64,000 bases of DNA from Amphiura filiformis (GCF_039555335.1 NC_092646.1:35794195-35858194), one strand, 5' to 3'. Positions 30,640 to 41,949 are shown, counted from the first letter of the stretch. Program-made: numbers and translations. The notes: a model not told the origin generated them from the letters alone.

Positions 30640-30870
30640 AACATCATTCGCCAAAGGTTAGAAAAAGTGGTCAGAAAACGTTTAAATGTCGGGTTATATA
30701 AAGGGTATATAAAGAGTACAAACCTTTTCATATTAAAGATTTGAAAACATTTTGATAACCTCCTGCAAATATTCTGCAGTCTTTAAAAAATATTTTACAA
30801 TGACTTTTTGAAAAAATTTTAGAAATAGTTTTGTAGTATATTTTCATACATAACGTTTTTTCATGACGGT
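30640..30870. repeat. 'atgtcgggttatataaagg' AT-rich repeat, related to the 43-kb array
   Basis: The phrase tttaaatgtcgggttatata is nearly the same as tttaaatgtcgcgttatata at about 43271-43290 and its tandem partner. The surroundings share 'aaaacattttgata' and 'aaatattttacaatg' style sequence. Confidence 0.5.
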
Positions 30871-31004
30871 AAAAATGACCTTTACATAACCAGGGGATGA
30901 GACTGCTCTGGTTAAATGTCGGGACCTAGGTCACAATTTGAAAAGAAATGATATGCCAAGTTCGAAGTTCCTTAATCGGTCCATGAGTGACCAAGCCGTT
31001 CCTG

Positions 31005-31312
31005 GTAAGCCGTCTTCAGTGAACAGCTCTCTTTTTCAGAGCCAACAAACCTTTAAATTTAGCAGATCGGCGAGGTCTGCTTGTTTTCTGTTGACAAGGG
31101 GCAGTCTTCAGTGAACGGCTCTTTTCAGAGCCACCAAACCTTTAAAATCAGCAGATAGGCGAGGTCTGCTTGTTTCTGTAGACAAGGGGCAGTCTTCCGT
31201 GAACGGCTCTTTTCAGAGTCACCAAAACCTTTTAAATTAGCAGATAGGCGAGGTCTGCTTAATCTCTGTTGACAAGGGGCAGTCTTCAGTGAGTGTCTCT
31301 TTACAGAGCACA
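31005..31312 (+). repeat. ~90-bp tandem array with histone-type stem-loops, array A
   Basis: Units of about 88-92 bp read: gcagtcttcagtgaac, stem-loop, accaaacctttaaa, 'gcagataggcgaggtctgc', 'tgttgacaagggg'. Exact ggctcttttcagagcc lies at 31117-31132, with one change at 31205-31220 and decayed versions at about 31026 and 31297. Each unit also holds a second small hairpin (gcaga/tctgc). Non-coding. Confidence 0.85.
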
Positions 31313-31976
31313 GTGTAATTTACCCATTACCAACTTCAAAGTAATGCACCATATTGCCTTAGCTCCAAAGCTGCAGCACCCAAATTTATCCAACAGTCAA
31401 ATATGTTGTAAAATCACTCATTAACTTTTATGTTCATTTATTTTTCAGATTCAAATTATTGTTAAATTATTCAAATGCTTATATTTACCCAATAACGTAT
31501 TTGAGATTAAACATTGACTTTGTTGTATATTTTACACCCTGCTACGATTGGTACGCGCAGTTACATCTTAGCAGCGCTAGTGTTTATGCATGCAGCGCGT
31601 GCATAGCTAAACCCCCTCCCCCCACACACACACACAGTGGCCATGCGAAAGATGGATTTTTAATGTCACAAAAAACAAAAGATCCGCCAAATTTGCAACG
31701 GATCCGCCTCACAAGCTTCAGCGCATTCAACGCTACGATAATACACAATGTTAATTTGAGATAGACAGTGACATTCATAATTACAAAAAATAAATATTTG
31801 CAATTAAAAACTCGTGTTTTTGAACGATTCTGAATTTCATCAATGAAAATGCAGCGATAGCGTCATTGGGTTAACGATTTTCCAACTGCTGATTGGTTGA
31901 TTGCGTCACTGTCTGTGATCTGTGCATGCACGGTACGGTCCGTACGGAATGATTTTTCGTATGGGAAAAATACACT
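31313..31976. other. Spacer between the two stem-loop arrays
   Basis: Non-coding, with a (ca)n-like C-rich patch near 31605-31635. It may be an insertion that split one original array. No clear ends were found. Confidence 0.35.
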
Positions 31977-32270
31977 GTGCAGAGCCACCAAACCTTTAAA
32001 ATCAGCAGATAGGCAAGGTCTGCTTGTTTCTGTAGACAAGGGGTAGGCCTAGTCTTCAGTGAACGGCTCTTTTCAGAGCCACCAAAACCTTTTAAATTAG
32101 CAGATAGGCGAGATCTGCTTAATCTCTGTTGACAAGGGGTAGTCTTCAGTGAACAGCTCTTTTCAGAGCCACCAAAAACCTTTTAAATTAGCAGATAGGC
32201 GAGATCTGCTTGTTCTCTGATGACAAGGGACAGTCTTCAGTGAACGGCTCTTTTCAGAGCCATCAGTAGG
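31977..32270 (+). repeat. ~90-bp tandem array with histone-type stem-loops, array B
   Basis: Same unit as 31005-31312. Exact ggctcttttcagagcc occurs at 32065-32080 and 32246-32261, a one-base variant (agctct) at 32155-32170, and a half-copy at about 31979. It is followed by a unique flank shared with the minus-strand copy at 23150-23310. Confidence 0.85.
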
Positions 32271-32487
32271 CAAGGGGCGGTCTACATGTCTCATTCTTCC
32301 GAGGTACTTTGTCCTGAAGAAGTCAGAGCTACTCCTGACGAAACCTTGACAGTTCTAAACTTGTCCGACGGCGAACCCGCTAAAAAAACCCACTAATTGT
32401 TATGAATTCCTGTCGTAAAAGCCTATCCCACAATTTCCCTTATATAACGTGGAGGTGCCACGTATGTAGGGCTACATGTATTTAAGA

Positions 32488-32900
32488 CCCCCTTTTCAAC
32501 ATCACTGTCACCCAAAGACCCCTTATTTTTATGAGCACATGCTCTGTCACCCAAAGACTCCATATTTCCTTTCGATCTGTCACCCAAAGACCCTTAAATT
32601 TACATTTGAACAGCAACACGTTATCTATCACTGATTTTGTTACTTCTTTGGAAATAACAAGCCATTTGAAGCCATTTAAAACTTAAACAAAATCAATTTT
32701 GAGTCTTCTTTTGGCTCGCACCCAACGACCCCATAGAGTATTCTCACCCAACGCCTCCCTTATAAGATCAAAATGGTCCGTCTCTCACCCAATGACCCCA
32801 TATTTTGTAAATTTTGCTCTCACCGAATCCAAAAAACACACTCTTATCCAATGACCCCATATTTTTGATATTTGCTCTCACAAAATGGCACTTGGTGCGA
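32488..32900. repeat. 'cacccaaagacccc' microrepeat block
   Basis: Repeated 'ctgtcacccaaagacccc' and 'ctcacccaatgacccc' units at irregular 35-60-bp spacing. Same family as 25136-25480. Confidence 0.65.
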
Positions 32901-32958
32901 AAATGCCACCCTACACCTATATACATTCATAGATAGTGAAGGAGACTTCACTATGTGT

Positions 32959-33237
32959 ACATCCATATCAAAAGCGATGCACTTGTGGCTGCTACATGTG
33001 TCTCATTTCACATAATAGGTAAGAATAAATACCATACTCATCTCTGAAGTGGAGGTCACTTCAAATCATCCCAAGTCACATGGTTTAGGAATACAAAGAA
33101 CATTCCTTAACCATGAGACTTGGGGATAATGTGAGGTGACCTCCACTTTGGAGATGAGTCTGGTATTTATTCCTAGCTATTATATGATATGAGACACATG
33201 TAGCAGCCGACAAGTGCATCATTTTGATATGGATGTG
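32959..33237. mobile_element. ~280-bp fold-back
   Basis: Acatccatatcaaaagcgat pairs with 'atcattttgatatggatgt', and 'gaagtggaggtcacttcaaa' pairs with 'ggtgacctccacttt'. Short loop near 33100. No ORF. Confidence 0.82.
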
Positions 33238-33344
33238 GTCGCATGTCATGAATTGGTCATCTTTTGTGTAACATGATGTAAAATGAGTAAAATATCACCA
33301 ATTTTGATTTAATTCAACACAACTTTTAATGAATACATTTTAGA

Positions 33345-33770
33345 CCATTGTAAGTATATATTTCTGGAAAGCTTATATTACAAGGATGCCAAATCAATAA
33401 AGTATAACGTCATAATACAGGGTGGGTAAGAAATATACAGGGTGGGACAACAACAAAATTAACATTTTTCTTGTCATGGCGAACCCCAAATTTTCCTTTT
33501 CTGAAAGCTATGTAGCTCAAAATAAATATGGATTCAGAAAGACATTGCATGGGTCCTTCAAACAAATTAGGAAGAAAAAGTTTGGTATCCCTTGCGTTAA
33601 ACATACAGGGTGGTCAAAATTGTAAAATAATTTGGCAATTTTATGACATTTATCAATCAAAACTTTTTTCTTCCATTTCTGGCACTAAAACTAATAGCAT
33701 AATTGAATTCCTCATCAAATTTCCATAAAAATAGGTGTACTTTTGAATAAGCAGGGTGACTCGGGCATGA
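33345..33770. repeat. 'acagggtg' spaced-motif repeat, copy 2
   Basis: Acagggtg occurs at 33417, 33437 and 33605, with gcagggtga at about 33751. The lead-in 'atttctggaaagcttat' is at about 33360. Same organisation as 8508-9160 but with shorter spacers. Confidence 0.65.
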
Positions 33771-34286
33771 GATGCACATTTTGCACAGTAACATATAGGG
33801 AAAACTGTCTTAATTAGCATTTAATTAGGTAATTAATTAGTTACATCTTTTGTTACAGTTGATCTACTATGAAGTAGATCTACAATCCAGGATGATATAT
33901 GTGCAATTTGAGGTCCATGCTAGTTGTACTTTTAAGATACAAAGGTTTGAAGTTTGTCATATTTTCAGAATTTTGTGTACAATCCTATGGGGCTCCCCGA
34001 CCCGGCTCCCCGACCGGCTGCTCCATTGACACATCTTTACATATTGAGGTATAAATCTCAAAGTTGTTGTCCAATTGACTTGGGAGTTTTTGTATTTGAA
34101 AAAGAACATAATTATCTACAAAATGACACCAAACTTTCTACAATAGGTATTATACTTTTAGAATAAACCTGACTTGAAGTGTGACAAAAGCGTTTTCATG
34201 TTACGGCTGCTCCATTTTTGGGTGACCTATTTGTGACATGCGACCATGTACACATATATGATACATTTCATATTGAAGTGCCCCCC

Positions 34287-34513
34287 GGTCTACCTCATCT
34301 GCATCATTGCATTGTGAAAGGCCCACCGTGACCTTTCAGTTTCTGAAGATCCTTATATCTTCTTCTATCCACCATAACATTTGCGATTTCTTTGACAGTT
34401 AGTCCTTCCTTGGTAAGCGCTTCCTGTTTCAGATTCCAGTCATAAATAAGGATCTTCAGTAGGCCTAACTGAAAGATCTAGGTGGGCCTTTCACAACTGC
34501 AGATGAGGTAGAC
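34287..34513. mobile_element. ~227-bp fold-back
   Basis: Ggtctacctcatctgca pairs with tgcagatgaggtagacc, 'gtgaaaggcccacc' with 'ggtgggcctttcac', and 'gaagatccttat' with 'ataaggatcttc'. The loop is about 70 bp. Confidence 0.82.
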
Positions 34514-35480
34514 CAGAACCTAGATAGTGAAAATGAAAAAGAAGAGGAAAAGATGTCAAAACTTTATCTTGAAGTCCAGTACGCCCGGATACTGCTCTGT
34601 CAAGACCAAAAAGTAGTGACATATGTAGACTGAAAAAGGATTACAAGAACCTGCCCTTAATCACCTATGCCAACAACTTGAAGGTTTATCTGAACAATAT
34701 ATGTTACATCAAAGGCTGAAGCAAGCATTGGTGATTTTAATGCTGCTGTTGATGTTCTACATTTTACTTACCAAGTAGGTTAGTTACAATATAAAACAGA
34801 GAAACTTTGACTTTAGTGAGTACTTATGAACTGTGTGAATGGATACATGCTGGGGTATGTGCCCCCCCCCCTCTGTTGACTGAATATTAAATGCAAAATA
34901 TCATACAATATATCATATGTCTTTATGTATGCCAAACAATTATAGACTCTTATATTACCACATTTGTCATGTTTGTGGAAATAAATTGTATTTGAACAAT
35001 GTTATCCCTAAGGTCACAAATTCCCTATACTTTTGTACAGTGCAAGTCTTCCGAATTCGGCAACCTTAATTTCAAATCTTCAGGGGGTATGTACAGGGGG
35101 TTACCTTGATTAATTTGTTTTTTTTTTCTTTTTGATTATTTATTATCTAGGGTCTGTACATATTTTAAGCACTGCAGAAAAATAATACCTGTTATTTTGT
35201 AAAATAATTCCACCCCCCTAATTAAATATAACATATATGTTTAAAACGTTTTAAAAACGTTTCGTGTTTGTTCGGACAGTTGCTTTAAAAATGAACTTAC
35301 ATGACGTTGCAGGTTGCGAGTACTGCACTCCATATTGATTTGAAATCATTTTGAAGAAACCACTGTAAAATCTAAATATCGTACGTCGGAAAATACTAAA
35401 ATTTGAAAATTATATTTTAAATCCTTAAAAAAGGACAACCTTTGACCGATGTTTTAACTATTTTTTTTACAAACGTAATT
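34514..35480. other. Non-coding stretch
   Basis: AT-rich, with a C run at 34861-34871. A short acidic frame at about 34520-34620 (ENEKEEEKMSKLYLEVQY) ends quickly in stops and is not recognised. Confidence 0.35.
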
Positions 35481-35589
35481 GGACTTTCTGACCCCCTCCC
35501 CCACTAACGAAAGGACTTTCGTTTTATATAGGGCTTCATCAAACTTTTGGATTGTTCCCTAACTTCTTTGTATTTTCACGAGTCCGAGA

Positions 35590-36425
35590 CGGAGTACATG
35601 TGCACGGCGATCTTTTCTTTTAGACCACCCGAGTTATATAAGGTTAAAATAACGATTTTACCAAATTAAACTTTCACAACAAGCCAAGGTTAAACATGTT
35701 CTTAGCTATACAAACATACCTTTTATTTCGTCGAACAAGCTTTATTTTGTTCCAAAATCCACGTTTTTATCGCAATTTTTGACATAAAAGAGCTGAATAC
35801 TAAACCGGTGATACAAACTCCAAAACTTTCGCGTTGCACTCCAGCGCTTGATGTACGCTTTCGTTTTGACGGTGATTTACGCATTTCGCGTATCAAGCAT
35901 TTTAAGCGCGTGTGACAGTATTTTACTGCATGACGCAATTTTGTATTTATTCAAGATGGCGAATTTCTCTAAAAACACGCCGTATTTTTCTTTAAAAAAA
36001 TATCATTTCACACATTTGCCACTTTTCACTCATCTGATCATCTTTTATGTGACGGAAGTGATGCTGATTGTATGAAGGTATGTTTTTGCTTTTCCGATCA
36101 TTTTAAATTGTTCTTTGAGACAAAAACTTCTTTGCAGAATAGCTGTTTTCACATGTTTTCAAAAAGTTGTTTTAACCATGTTTTTTACCCCATAATTTCC
36201 CCCCCCCTCATTTATCGAATTCGAAGCCCGGCCCTCCTTCCAATACATTAAACCTTGACTTCAAAGTGTTTGGCAACTGTTTAACCTTGATGCAAAAGTA
36301 AACCTTGATGCAAAAGTAATATTTTAGTCCCTATAGTAGCGAGGGTGGTCTAAAGGAAAACTCAGAAAAGATCGCCATGTGCACGATGACATTGGATGAG
36401 TATCTCGCATGCTCGAGGCTGCTAC
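35590..36425. repeat. Diverged inverted pair around an AT-rich core
   Basis: Gcacggcgatcttttctttt near 35613 and aaagatcgccatgtgcac near 36368 are inverted, as are 'tagaccaccc' and 'gggtggtcta'. The arms are short and interrupted, so this is an old fold-back or two separate copies. Confidence 0.45.
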
Positions 36426-36815
36426 CGGGGTCCGAAAATAGGCATATTTACCTCTATATGCTTCTTTGATACCTCATATTTGTTTGGCGCATCATTTTTA
36501 CCTTGATTTCATTTCACATTCCCGGAATAGTGGATTTCTTTCAGACACTCATCATGTTTTCAGTCTACCGGTGCAAAATTCGGCAGCTCGTGGCGTCATC
36601 GCTTCCTTGGCAACATATCCCAGCATGCACCACGAATATGACGAATATGCCAAAGAGGGCGGAATTTAAACTTCACAGCCGGCCAGGCAGGGTGTGACAG
36701 ACTGGTTAGATAACATGTTTTTCCTAGATTTAGGCCTTATTAAACCCGACTGAAACTCCATAAAGGGGCTGGTATTTTCTTTGGAAGGGGAGGTTCCAAA
36801 TATATGTCGGTGACC
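36426..36815. other. Non-coding stretch
   Basis: No gene or clear repeat recognised. Short open frames lack resemblance or splice support. Confidence 0.35.
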
Positions 36816-37290
36816 ACAGTTAATTTTTTTATGACACCCCCCCCCCCATCGCGGCCAAATTTTTTTTACGACCCCCCCCCCTATCTTGGGTCGAAAATTG
36901 TTATGACCCCCATTAAAAAAAGGCCACCTACACAGACTCAAGACAAATATTATTCATTGCCGTAACTACGGCGAGGAGTGCACCAAAAGCTAAGAGTGAA
37001 GAAAGCATGCGGTCAGCGCGGAGAGCGTTAATATTTTTTATTGTAAGCGCAAGCGTAAAGAAGGCGCACAAAGCGCGTAAAAATTTTGCATTATATTGCT
37101 ATTGATTGTATGCACATTTTGATTGTGAAATTAAAGAATGCGCGCACAGCGTGCGAAAATTTTGAGTCACCAGCCCTTAATAATTCTATACCCCCCCCCC
37201 TATTTTGGGTGTTAAAAATTATATTAAAAACCCCCCTATTTTTGGTCTAAAAATTCTATGACCCCCCAAGAGCTCCCAAGTAGGCCTATA
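36816..37290. repeat. 'gacccccccc' C-tract microrepeats
   Basis: Repeated 'ttatgacccccc' / 'aattctatgacccccc' phrases with C-runs of 7-11, interrupted by a segment rich in gcg words (36960-37150). Same style as 39225-39360. Confidence 0.5.
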
Positions 37291-37554
37291 TTTGGGACTA
37301 ACCCTCTTCCGAAGAAAATGCCAGCCCCCTAGAAGCTCACTATGAAAACCACTGCGCACATTCCATGTGATGCCATGAAGCAATCACCCGCGCAATCAGC
37401 GAAACCCAGTCGGTGATGATCTTCTGCATGGTTCGAATCCCGGCAGTACCAAGTGACTTCTTTGTTAGCTCTTGCTTGAGATGCGCGAGTGAATTTCCAC
37501 GTCAAATCACCTGGCAGGCAGGGTGGAAGTTATTTGCTGTGTACCTCAGTGATA

Positions 37555-37770
37555 CCCCGGGGGGGGGGCACTTCCATGACAGATATGCATCATGTGCCTC
37601 GGGATAGACCCCCTTTTTCAAACCGGCTTGTACCCAATGACCCCCTTTTTGTGTTATGGTCCTACCTATTACCCAATGACCCCCTTTAAAAAAATTCACA
37701 TACTCAATGACCCCCTTTTTCTATTTCCTTCTATACCCAATGACCCCCCTTCTAATTCCCAAATTTAGGT
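37555..37770. repeat. 'acccaatgacccccttttt' microrepeat block
   Basis: A G run and 'gcacttccatgacag' lead into four or five units of 'acccaatgacccccttttt'. Best-preserved member of the family seen also at 25136, 32488, 47820 and 49470. Confidence 0.7.
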
Positions 37771-38033
37771 GGTATTTGTGTTCTCCTCCCGAAATAATGT
37801 GATTTTTCACATTTCCAAGGTGGCCAAGTTGCTTTTACGCAGTTTGGCACTTATTTATGTGTACTTAATGGGAGTAACTACAGAATACCCCTCTCGGGGG
37901 TATAGTTGTATAAAGTTGTAACATGTTTGTATGTATTGGAATAGGGTGTTTTGTGCTTGAGTGGGGTATTCTGTTTTAATGATTTGTGTATGGTAATGTT
38001 GTGAGTGTGTTATTCTGGAGACTAAGTATAGGT

Positions 38034-39095
38034 CTTGGTTTTTTGTGGGCGCAGTTTGGCAGAGCGTAGTCGAAAAACCGAAAAGAGTTGGCGTTGGCGT
38101 GGGCGCAGTTTAAATTGGCGGGTTGATCAATGTAGCGTAGATGCATTATTTAAGTTGCAGATGAAACAAAGGAAGTATGTTTGCTGGTACTACTCGGGAG
38201 TAGGCCTATAGGCCCTAGGTGTCGGTTTTTAACAAGGCGCAGTCGGCGCAGCGTAGTTGAAAATTGACAGGTTTTTATAAATGGGCGTGGACGTAGGATT
38301 TGTCCCGTTATACCCGTTGAAGGAGTTCAAGATGTGGTATTTTTTTGTGTGATTGTATTTGAATTAGTTGTTGGTACATGTATAGGCCTACTAGGACAAA
38401 TTCTATGTCTAGTTTTTATGTCGGCGTAGTCGGCGCAGACGTAGCTGAAAATTAACAGGTTTGGGCTTTGGGCGTGGGCGTGGATAAAATTGGTGATTTT
38501 ATGAATGGGACATAGTGTTTGGGGGATTTGTGCCCATGATGTTGAATTAGTATAATATGTTAAATTGTGTGTGAATGTGGTGGCAGTACATGAACAGTAT
38601 GTTGGACATATGTCTTGGTTTTTAAGTCGGCGCAGTCGGCGCAGCCGTAGTTGAAAATGGCAGATTTTGCGTTTGGGCGTGGGCGTAGTTAAAAGTGGTG
38701 ATTTTAAAAATGGGCGTGGGCGCAGTATTGGGGGATTTGTCCCCAATGGCGTTGAAGGAGTAGGCCTACAAGATGTTGTTTTGTGTTTGATAGTGTTTGA
38801 ATTTGTTGTTGGTACATGTAAATTGGACAAAGTATAGGTCCTGGTTTAAAGTCGGTATGAGCGTAGTCGAAATTTAGCATGTTTGGGCTTTGGGTGTGGT
38901 CGTAATTAAAATGGGTGATTTTATAAATGGGGCATGGGCGCAGTGTTGGAGGGGATTTGTCCCGTTGAAGTTGAGTGTTTTGCTGTTACATGCAGTGTTT
39001 GGACCGTAGGTCTTGGTTTTTATGTCGGCGCAGTCGGCGCAGACGTAGTTCAAAAATAGCAGGTTTTGCGTTTAGGCGTGGACGTAGTTAAATTA
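38034..39095. repeat. Degenerate ~190-bp array, 'gtcggcgcagtcggcgcag' (copy A)
   Basis: Six units start with 'cttggttttt' followed by gtcggcgcagtcggcgcag variants near 38034, 38218, 38405, 38610, 38836 and 39009 (173-226 bp apart). Each is followed by 'cgtagttgaaaat', 'gggcgtgg' and 'ggatttgtccc'. The array yields a long minus-strand frame (38327-38830) of low complexity that is not maintained in copy B. Confidence 0.8.
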
Positions 39096-39224
39096 TGTTA
39101 ACTGTATCAAATAAATACCCTTATCTGGAATGAACTTTTGTTTTGGTTTTAATACTGGAACATTTACTGAAAATATTGCAGGATATTCTTTATTTTTTGC
39201 TTCAGGACTAATGTTGCTAAAGTT

Positions 39225-39360
39225 TTTACAGCCCCCCTAAGTGCACAAAAACTTTTTAACCCCCTGTTCATACTGCCCAAAACTTTTGAATCCCCCTATA
39301 TTCAGAACTCCAAAATTTTATAACCCCCCCTACATATTTTTCAGCCCCCCCTAATAATTG
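39225..39360. repeat. C-tract microrepeats 'aacttttgaatccccc' (copy A)
   Basis: Units of 'cccccctaa..acaaaaactttttaa' about 30 bp long. The copy B counterpart lies at about 56873-57005 with longer C runs. Confidence 0.6.
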
Positions 39361-40119
39361 AAGATTCAGTATGTTTTGAAAGTGATATTAGTTCTTTAAG
39401 GATGACTTTGGCTATAGGGGTGGGCTTTGGCACGATTTTATGGCACATGATTATTTTGTTCATTGCAATTTTTTCGCGCGCATTTGTCCTGGTAATTAAT
39501 GTTTTTTAGTTGATCGATGCGATGTGGAAATTTTGGCCCCTTGCTCTGGTATCCCCTTCGCATTTTAGCATTGATAGCAAATTTTCACGGGAAAAAGAGA
39601 TTTTTGGGACAGCTTGGAAAAGTTAGGTTACAGATCTGAAGGGCCAAAGCTGAATCATGTTGCCTTGCACAGGGCACCCCGAGAAAATGGTCTCTGGCAG
39701 GAGTGATGATGAGTTCACTGACCTTTTAACAAGTTCAACCATGGTTCAACAAAAGTCAATACGATTACGTAATTGTTCATGTGATGACACACACAGACGG
39801 AAAGTCAATATTTACATTTCTTGGTCATAAACCTCACCTCCATGCAGTAGCCTTTATTATACGCATTATAGCTGATCTGGGTAATCAAAAACAAATCTAC
39901 CCATCGTGGCTTAGGGTTTTAATAACATGCTTAATTTCCGGGATTGATACACATTTTAAGTTTAGCATCAGTTTTTGTTATTTAGTTAAGTTGGGTTTTT
40001 GAGAAATAAAAAAAAATATTTTGCTTAAATCATTAGAAAATATGTACCATATTGGCTGAAATTTTTAGGTTGAAAAGTCGGGTATGAGAAGTTAGGGTCA
40101 CAAATTGTACCAACCCGAA

Positions 40120-41170
40120 ATTTTTATCACTTTGTAATATTTTCATTTGGTATGTTTCTTATTAATATTTTTTGAGGAAAAAAGTGAGGATTTTTTATCA
40201 CTTTGTAATTGTTTCATTTGTTATGTTTCTTATTTATAGTTTGTGAGGAAAAGTGATAGTTTTTCATCACTTTGCACATTTTGAATTTTTTATGTCTTTT
40301 AATATTTTGTGAGGAAAAAAGTGAGAATTTTGTCATAACTTTGCAAATTTTTTATTTATTATGTTTCTTATATTTTTTCTGGTGAAAAAAGTGAGGATTT
40401 TTTACTACTTTTATATTTTTGATTTTTAATGTTTTCTATCATTTTGTGATGACAAAAGTGAGGATTTTTTCATCACTTCGCAAATTTTTCATTTGTTACG
40501 TTTCACATTATTTTGTATGGAAAAAAGATTTTGAAATTACTTTGGATTTTTTTTAATTTTCTGTATAATGTACAATGTTGCTTTAAGCCCATGGATTGAG
40601 AAATTTAATATTATTATTCCATGCCTTGATATTGTTTGATTGCATTTTGTAATATTGTTTTCAAAGTGATGAAAAAAGTGATGAATTATTATGATGTCCA
40701 AAAAATAGGTGCCAAAATTTCTCCCCCAAATCGTGCCATATCTAATTATATTTGAATGTGATAGAAATCCTCACGTATCTCATCACAAAATAATTTTAAA
40801 AATGAATGAAAAATTGGCGTCAGTAATGAACAACTTTTTCATCACAAAATAATAAGAAATATAACAAATGAAAACATTCCAAAGTGATAAAAAATCCTCA
40901 CTTTTCCTCACAAAATAATAAGAAACGTTAAACATAACAAATGAGAAGTTGGCGAAATGATGAAAATAATTCTCACTGTTGTCATCACAAAACATAATGA
41001 TAACAAGTGAAAAATTTCCAAAGTAATACAAAAATTCCTTACTTTTCCTCACAAAGTAATAAGAAACATAACAAACGAGAAATTTCTAAAGTGTTAAAAT
41101 ATCCTTACTTTTATCATCACAAAATAATAAGAAACATAAAAACTGCAAAGTGAGGATTCTTTCTCATTTT
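40120..41170. repeat. Palindromic array of ~75-bp AT-rich units (copy A)
   Basis: Direct units of about 75-80 bp ('atcactttg', 'catttgttatgtttcttatt', 'tgaggaaaaaagtgaggatt') fill 40120-40520. The same units in reverse complement ('aatcctcactttt', 'aataagaaa', 'aacaaatgaaaa') fill 40760-41170. The 240-bp centre is unrelated. The whole is an inverted pair of tandem arrays. The copy B counterpart is at about 57770-58810. Confidence 0.8.
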
Positions 41171-41489
41171 AACTTTCCTTAAATCGGGCCTCAATTGTCT
41201 GAAATTGATAACATTTTATTTTTAAAGAGGGACTATGAATTTAATTCCAATATCATATTATTGAAATTCTCATCAATATTAACTGTATAGCTACTACTAC
41301 CTAAAACTACTGTTCTTTGAATGGTACAAAATGCAGATGTTCAATCGAAATACATATTATGCAATATAGGACTGTCCGCCTTTTTTAGGTGGGTAATGTG
41401 TATAAAACAAATGAATATCTACGTCATTATCATTTGTTTCCCAATTTTAAAACAAGATGTTTTAGAAAAGGAAAACAAATCATACATAC

Positions 41490-41715
41490 AAAAAAAAAAT
41501 CACATTTTTGACCAAAAACACCTTCCAACCCAAAAATCACATTAATTTTGACCAAACTTGGTCACATTTTTGATTTTTGACCAACAAAAAAATCAAATTA
41601 TTGATCAAAAAGCACATTTTAGACCGAAAACTAATTTTTTGATCAAAAATCACATTTTAAACCAAAATATCACAATGTAAACCAAAAATCACATTATAAA
41701 CCAAACATCACATGA
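41490..41715. repeat. ~18-20-bp 'aaaatcacatttt.gacc' microrepeats (copy A)
   Basis: About ten irregular units of 'aaaaatcacattttgaccaa'. The counterpart is at about 59140-59355. Non-coding. Confidence 0.65.
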
Positions 41716-41949
41716 ATTGAGTAAAATTACCCGGTGTTGAAAGATTTTACTCTGCTGTTTAGTAAAATTTTGCACAATACCGTACCTGGGCAAATGATAG
41801 CATTTTTGCAAATCATTTATTAGGCAGTGGATTCTATAGCCATTTTGGCTGCTGAAACCGAATCCGAAAGCTTTTTTGCGGATTTTTGCATAAAATGTAT
41901 CTACATTGGTTCAGTGGACTTTTTCAAAATGGCCGGCAGTATATTGTGG

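Larger units (their letters stand above)
30319..35562. mobile_element. 5.24-kb segment bounded by ~75-bp terminal inverted repeats
   Basis: The left terminus aagggaacaacccaaaagtt, followed by cgatgaagccctata and cgaaagtcctttcgttag, is the reverse complement (with small indels) of the right terminus ending ggattgttccctaac. C/T-rich 'ccccctccccc' tracts follow both TIRs. The inside holds the histone-type stem-loop arrays, an 'acagggtg' cluster, two fold-backs and a microrepeat block. It could be a DNA transposon with nested inserts, or two MITE copies in opposite orientation. No transposase recognised. Confidence 0.6.

Noticed and set aside
31005..32270. CRISPR-like repeat array
   Set aside because: The units are contiguous tandem repeats without unique spacers, and the genome is plainly eukaryotic.
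32313..32346. Hammerhead-ribozyme-like core (ctgaaga, stem gtcag/ctgac, gaaac)
   Set aside because: The core words fit loosely, but an extra A precedes stem II, no convincing stems I and III were found, and the related copy near 23260 lacks gaaac.
38327..38830. 167-residue minus-strand open frame
   Set aside because: It translates the GC-rich ~190-bp array, is Thr/Pro/Ser-rich low complexity, and the equivalent in copy B is broken by small indels. A by-product of repeats.
39781..40002. 73-residue frame conserved identically in both large-repeat copies (also 57432-57653)
   Set aside because: The whole block is nearly identical between copies, so identity is not evidence of selection. No domain, no splice context and no family recognised.
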